Assembly (NCBI RefSeq): GCF_020379485.1 | Contig: NC_063451.1 | Span: forward strand, 22,674,630-22,738,629 | Reading direction: 5' to 3' | Source: Brassica napus | Taxonomy: Eukaryota > Streptophyta > Magnoliopsida > Brassicales > Brassicaceae | Length of the DNA: 64,000 bases | Part shown: piece by piece, positions 60,962 through 64,000 of the stretch | Numbering within the stretch: position 1 is the first letter of the stretch | Layout of the letters: each line of letters opens with the position of its first letter | The notes under the pieces: generated by a model | The model's input: only the letters and a program-made list of their open reading frames with translations | Databases searched by the model: none | Told to the model about the DNA's origin: nothing | Made by a program: the position numbers and the translations under genes

Positions 60962-62114
60962 ATTTTTTTTTTTTTTTGCTAAAAGGTAAATATCATTACG
61001 AAATGAACTTTGAAGTTTACAAAATGTTAAAATAAACTGTAGACCTCTATGCTTGATTACACGGCAAAAAAGTTAAAAACATGTAATCAAGAAGACAATC
61101 GAGCCTGAAACCGTTATGCCTTGGAGCGAACAGGATAACAAGGATCGATAGAAACTTAAGAGTCGGGTGAAAAGGACCTAAACAATGTAGGCAGATGGGG
61201 AGACCGAGAACCAGAGATCAAGGGATACACTGCTGGCTGGAAGTTGTTTCATCTGATTGCCTGAACCAATACCTTCTTCTGAGACACAGAGACAAGCCCA
61301 CTCAAGGACCGCCCTCTAAGTCCGGGCTGGGCAAACACTGAACCCAAAATCTGGTACAGACAGGACAACTCAAAACCACTGGAGCTTAATAGCGCTCAAC
61401 TAACCTAACCGCTCGTCCTCTAAGCCGGTTAATGGAAGGGGCAGCATCACCACTTCATGGGTCTTACTCCCTCCTCCAGCCGCAAGGTGCTTACCCTGAT
61501 CTCGAAGAGCTCAAAAACACCACTCCCATGCTCGTTTAAACCTGCAGATCAAACCCATTCTCCCAAGAAACGCCAATCAACTGCAAAGGGGGGGGGGGGG
61601 GAAGAGGAGCTAACAAGAGCATCGACTCAATAGCCAGAACGTCTAGATCAACCCGAAAGGAGAATCATCTCATCAATCGAGATCTGAGGTCCCGGGACCT
61701 CATCTCAGACGCAGCAAACCCCAATTTACCTTTGAATCGATGATGGCAAGATGCGACGTTTAGGAACCTCGCCGTCGAGGTGATTTTGATGTTGGGAGAG
61801 GAGTCACCTACACCAGTGGAAAGAAGATTCATGTTCTTGACCCAGTCGCAGAGAGCCTAGACACGAACCCCCGGACTCGTAACATCACTGTGGACAGAGC
61901 CACAAAACGTGTACGACAGCACCAGAGATTGAGACACATCACCAACGGACCACGACGGAGAGGAAGGTGGACTTGACGGGAGCATCGTGAGCCCTCTCGC
62001 AACGCCTAGAGGCGCCGGAGAGGCAAGGCGGAGGCTGAGGTGAGAACGAAGGAAGTTAGAGCTTAGGAGAGAATTTGGGGGCGTGTTAGGTGGACGCGCC
62101 AAAATCTTGTGATT
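60962..62114 (-). mobile_element. Poly(A)-tailed retroposon with 13-bp target duplication
   Basis: The same 13 bases, ctcttttggtcaa, flank the insert at 60949-60961 and 62115-62127. A run of about 16 T just inside the left flank is the poly(A) tail of a minus-strand transcript. The body of about 1.15 kb is GC-richer than its surroundings. Its minus strand has one short Pro/Ser-rich open frame (62102-61857) but no reverse transcriptase. Size, tail and lack of coding resemble non-coding retroposons of the Sadhu type or a LINE derivative; which one cannot be settled here. A 12-base G run is at about 61591-61602. Confidence 0.8.
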
Positions 62115-62127
62115 CTCTTTTGGTCAA

Positions 62128-62800
62128 CTTAAGGCAGCTTGTTTAGCATTAGTGTCCACGTAACATTTGTTTTGTTATTTTTCCCGTTTTTTTTACTAAA
62201 TTCTTTTATTTTTCACATTTGATTGATCGTTAAGTTGCATATCGCTCATTTCCAGTTTTCCATCTTTGTGTCATTTTTCTTTTTAACTTTTTATGATGCA
62301 TGTATAGCATATACAATGCATATATATATATATATATGTATTATATAAAAGCATAATATATATATATATATATTTTTTGATCAAAGCATAATATATATAT
62401 ATATATATATATATTTCTACATATAAAAATATGTTATTGACCTCCTCAAGAATAGAGCCCGTATTGAACATAAAGTAGTGTTTTGAAGAAGGTTGATCAG
62501 TTTATCTAGTCGCTCTTATTAGCTCCTCATTGCATTCGATCATATAGTCATGCTGCTCATCACCGAACTAGTTGATGCTTGTGAAGTATGGAAGAAGAGC
62601 ATATTTAAGCAAAATACCAAACCGGCAATCATGGCTATATATTGAGCAATAGTATTATTAGTCGTTATTTTTTCACCACAAACGAACAATAGCATTTACC
62701 TTTTCTAATGTATAAATATATATTTTGGAAATTTAGTTCGAGAATGTTGAACTTTGGAACAACATTGGGGGAGAGGATATAGGGAGTTGCTTCATATTAA
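62128..62800. other. Intergenic, three (TA)n tracts
   Basis: TA microsatellites at about 62320-62338, 62355-62372 and 62390-62413 are separated by related gcataata segments, which suggests a local duplication. No gene seen. Confidence 0.6.
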
Positions 62801-62940
62801 GGCCCAAACTATGAGAATGAAGGCCCAAAGGTGTAGTAACCCAATTCATCGGTAAGCGAAATACATAATAGTGCAAGTATCAATGCGTAAATAATAAATA
62901 ATAAACAAGACAACAACTAAACCCACAAAAACCCTAGCAG
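62801..62940 (+). promoter_or_regulatory. FIB2 promoter motifs: two site II elements and a telo-box
   Basis: aggcccaaac (62800-62809) and aggcccaaag (62821-62830) are reverse site II elements (TGGGCC). aaaaaccctag at 62926-62936 is a telo-box. This pair is characteristic of plant ribosome-biogenesis gene promoters and lies 120-255 bp before the fibrillarin start codon. Confidence 0.7.
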
Positions 62941-63052
62941 CACTCTTTTATAAAACCACACTCACAAGTGCAGCTTCAACGCCACGACGCCACCCCCTCT
63001 CTTTCAAACAGCTTTCTCTCGCTATTCGCAGTCTCTTTACTCCAAAGCAAAG

Positions 63053-64000
63053 ATGAGGCCTCCTCTAACTGGTGGTAAGAACCCTAGCCGCCGCCCCTTT
63101 TGTTTAGTTTACATTTTTAGGTTAACAATGTCTAAGTCTGTGTTTGTTTAGTGCGAACTGAACTCTTTGTGTATAGCTGAAATGAATCTCAAAGTTGTTA
63201 CCTTTAGCTCATAAATGTATTGGGTGTTGACTATTTAGGGTTTAAGGATATTGTCTCAAAGTTTCACCCTTTAGCTCAAAAATGTAATGTGTATTGACTA
63301 ATTAGGGTTTAAGGAGAATGTTGAGTCTCTGTTTTAATGGTGTTTTTGTATTCAGGACGTGGTGGCGGTGGGTTCAGTGGTGGACGTGGTGGCGGTGGGT
63401 ACAGTGGTGGACGAGGAGGTAGCTCTGGAGGTAGAGGAAGAGGAGGAGGAAGAGGTTTCGGAGACCGTGGTGGACGTGGCGGCGGTAGAGGCATGAGCAG
63501 AGGAGGAGGTAGAGGAGACCGTGGTGGACGTGGCAGAGGAGGACGTGGAGGGATGAAGGGAGGCAGCAAAGTGATTGTGGAGCCACACAGACACGCGGGA
63601 GTGTTCATTGCCAAGGGCAAAGAAGATGCTCTCGTCACTAGGAACTTGGTTCCTGGTGAAGCTGTCTACAACGAGAAGAGAATCTCTGTTCCGGTAATAA
63701 TTGATAAGAGAGTTTGCTGTTTGATTTAATGTTTTTTTAGATTGAATCTTTAATTGATTTGTGGTTGAATCTGCAGAATGAAGATGGAACTAAGACTGAG
63801 TACAGAGTGTGGAACCCTTTCCGCTCTAAGCTGGCGGCTGCTATTCTCGGTGGTGTTGATAACATTTACATTGTAAGTCTTATTCTTGTTGATGATGCTG
63901 TTTGTGAGACTTGTTTATATATGTATATATACTGAATTGTTTTTTTATCCGTTTTGATTCAGAAACCTGGTGCTAAAGTTCTGTACCTTGGTGCTGCTTC
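63053..64000 (+). CDS. FIB2: Fibrillarin, FIB2 orthologue, 3' part beyond the window
   Basis: Exons 63053-63074, 63355-63693, 63777-63872 and 63963 to the window edge read MRPPLTGG, then a Gly/Arg-rich GAR domain to about residue 75. The methyltransferase module follows: [49 protein letters not shown] and the AdoMet-site start KVLYLGAAS. Fibrillarin is the catalytic subunit of box C/D snoRNPs, methylating rRNA 2'-O-ribose in the nucleolus. The GAR domain binds RNA and drives nucleolar retention. About two thirds of the catalytic domain lies outside the window. The Arabidopsis genes carry a snoRNA in a later intron, which is not reached here. Synteny favours FIB2 (At4g25630) over FIB1. Confidence 0.93.

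Noticed and set aside
63309..63638. Pro-rich and Ser-rich minus-strand frames
   Set aside because: Mirror image of the Gly/Arg-rich exon of fibrillarin.

Overview
The window is nuclear DNA from a Brassicaceae plant, most likely a Brassica species. It has AT-rich introns with GT/AG borders and dense nested transposons. At its right end it carries a gene order that matches, from memory, the Arabidopsis chromosome 4 block At4g25500 to At4g25630: RS40, SLK1, CFIM-25, a CAP160/LTI65-like gene, ADF7 and FIB2. Exon coordinates were read by eye from splice signals and frame continuity. The models for the two complete RPA-like genes, RS40, SLK1, CFIM-25, the CAP160-like gene and ADF7 all sum to whole codons.

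1-13 kb is transposon-rich. It holds a decaying Ptta/En/Spm-type protein gene (564-2170) and a zone of CCTCGG/CCGAGG palindromes (2400-2660). Next is a 3.9 kb Mutator-like element (3345-7271, 9-bp target duplication) packed with GACGACTT...AAGTCGTC palindromes, a foldback and three tandem arrays. A broken first exon of an NRDE2-like gene (8322-8750, minus) and an RPA-like pseudogene (10677-12120, minus) follow.

13-30 kb contains a Helitron whose 3' CTAG end lies at 12690. Its Rep/helicase gene (minus) carries several stops and a frameshift. Upstream on the same strand lie an intact RING-H2 gene (19712-20269), an intact six-exon RPA-like gene (22077-24295, 269 aa), a plant-transposon-domain ORF (24722-25639) and a complete nine-exon RPA70-like gene (26663-29334, 591 aa). 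A tandemly duplicated tRNA-derived SINE-like unit lies at 25696-26190.

30-34.5 kb holds fragments: an NPH3-domain piece, a fourth RPA-like exon and an unrecognised four-exon 121-codon gene with one stop. 34.5-64 kb is the conserved host block, interrupted by Helitron ends, a 300-bp MITE, a coding-poor LTR element (48584-51497) and a Ty1/copia element. The copia element sits inside the second ADF7 intron and itself carries an 812-bp foldback insertion in its right LTR. A retroposon with a 13-bp target duplication lies at 60962-62114. Host genes act in pre-mRNA splicing (RS40), transcriptional co-repression (SLK1), pre-mRNA 3' processing (CFIM-25), dehydration/cold response (CAP160-like), actin turnover (ADF7) and rRNA 2'-O-methylation (FIB2).
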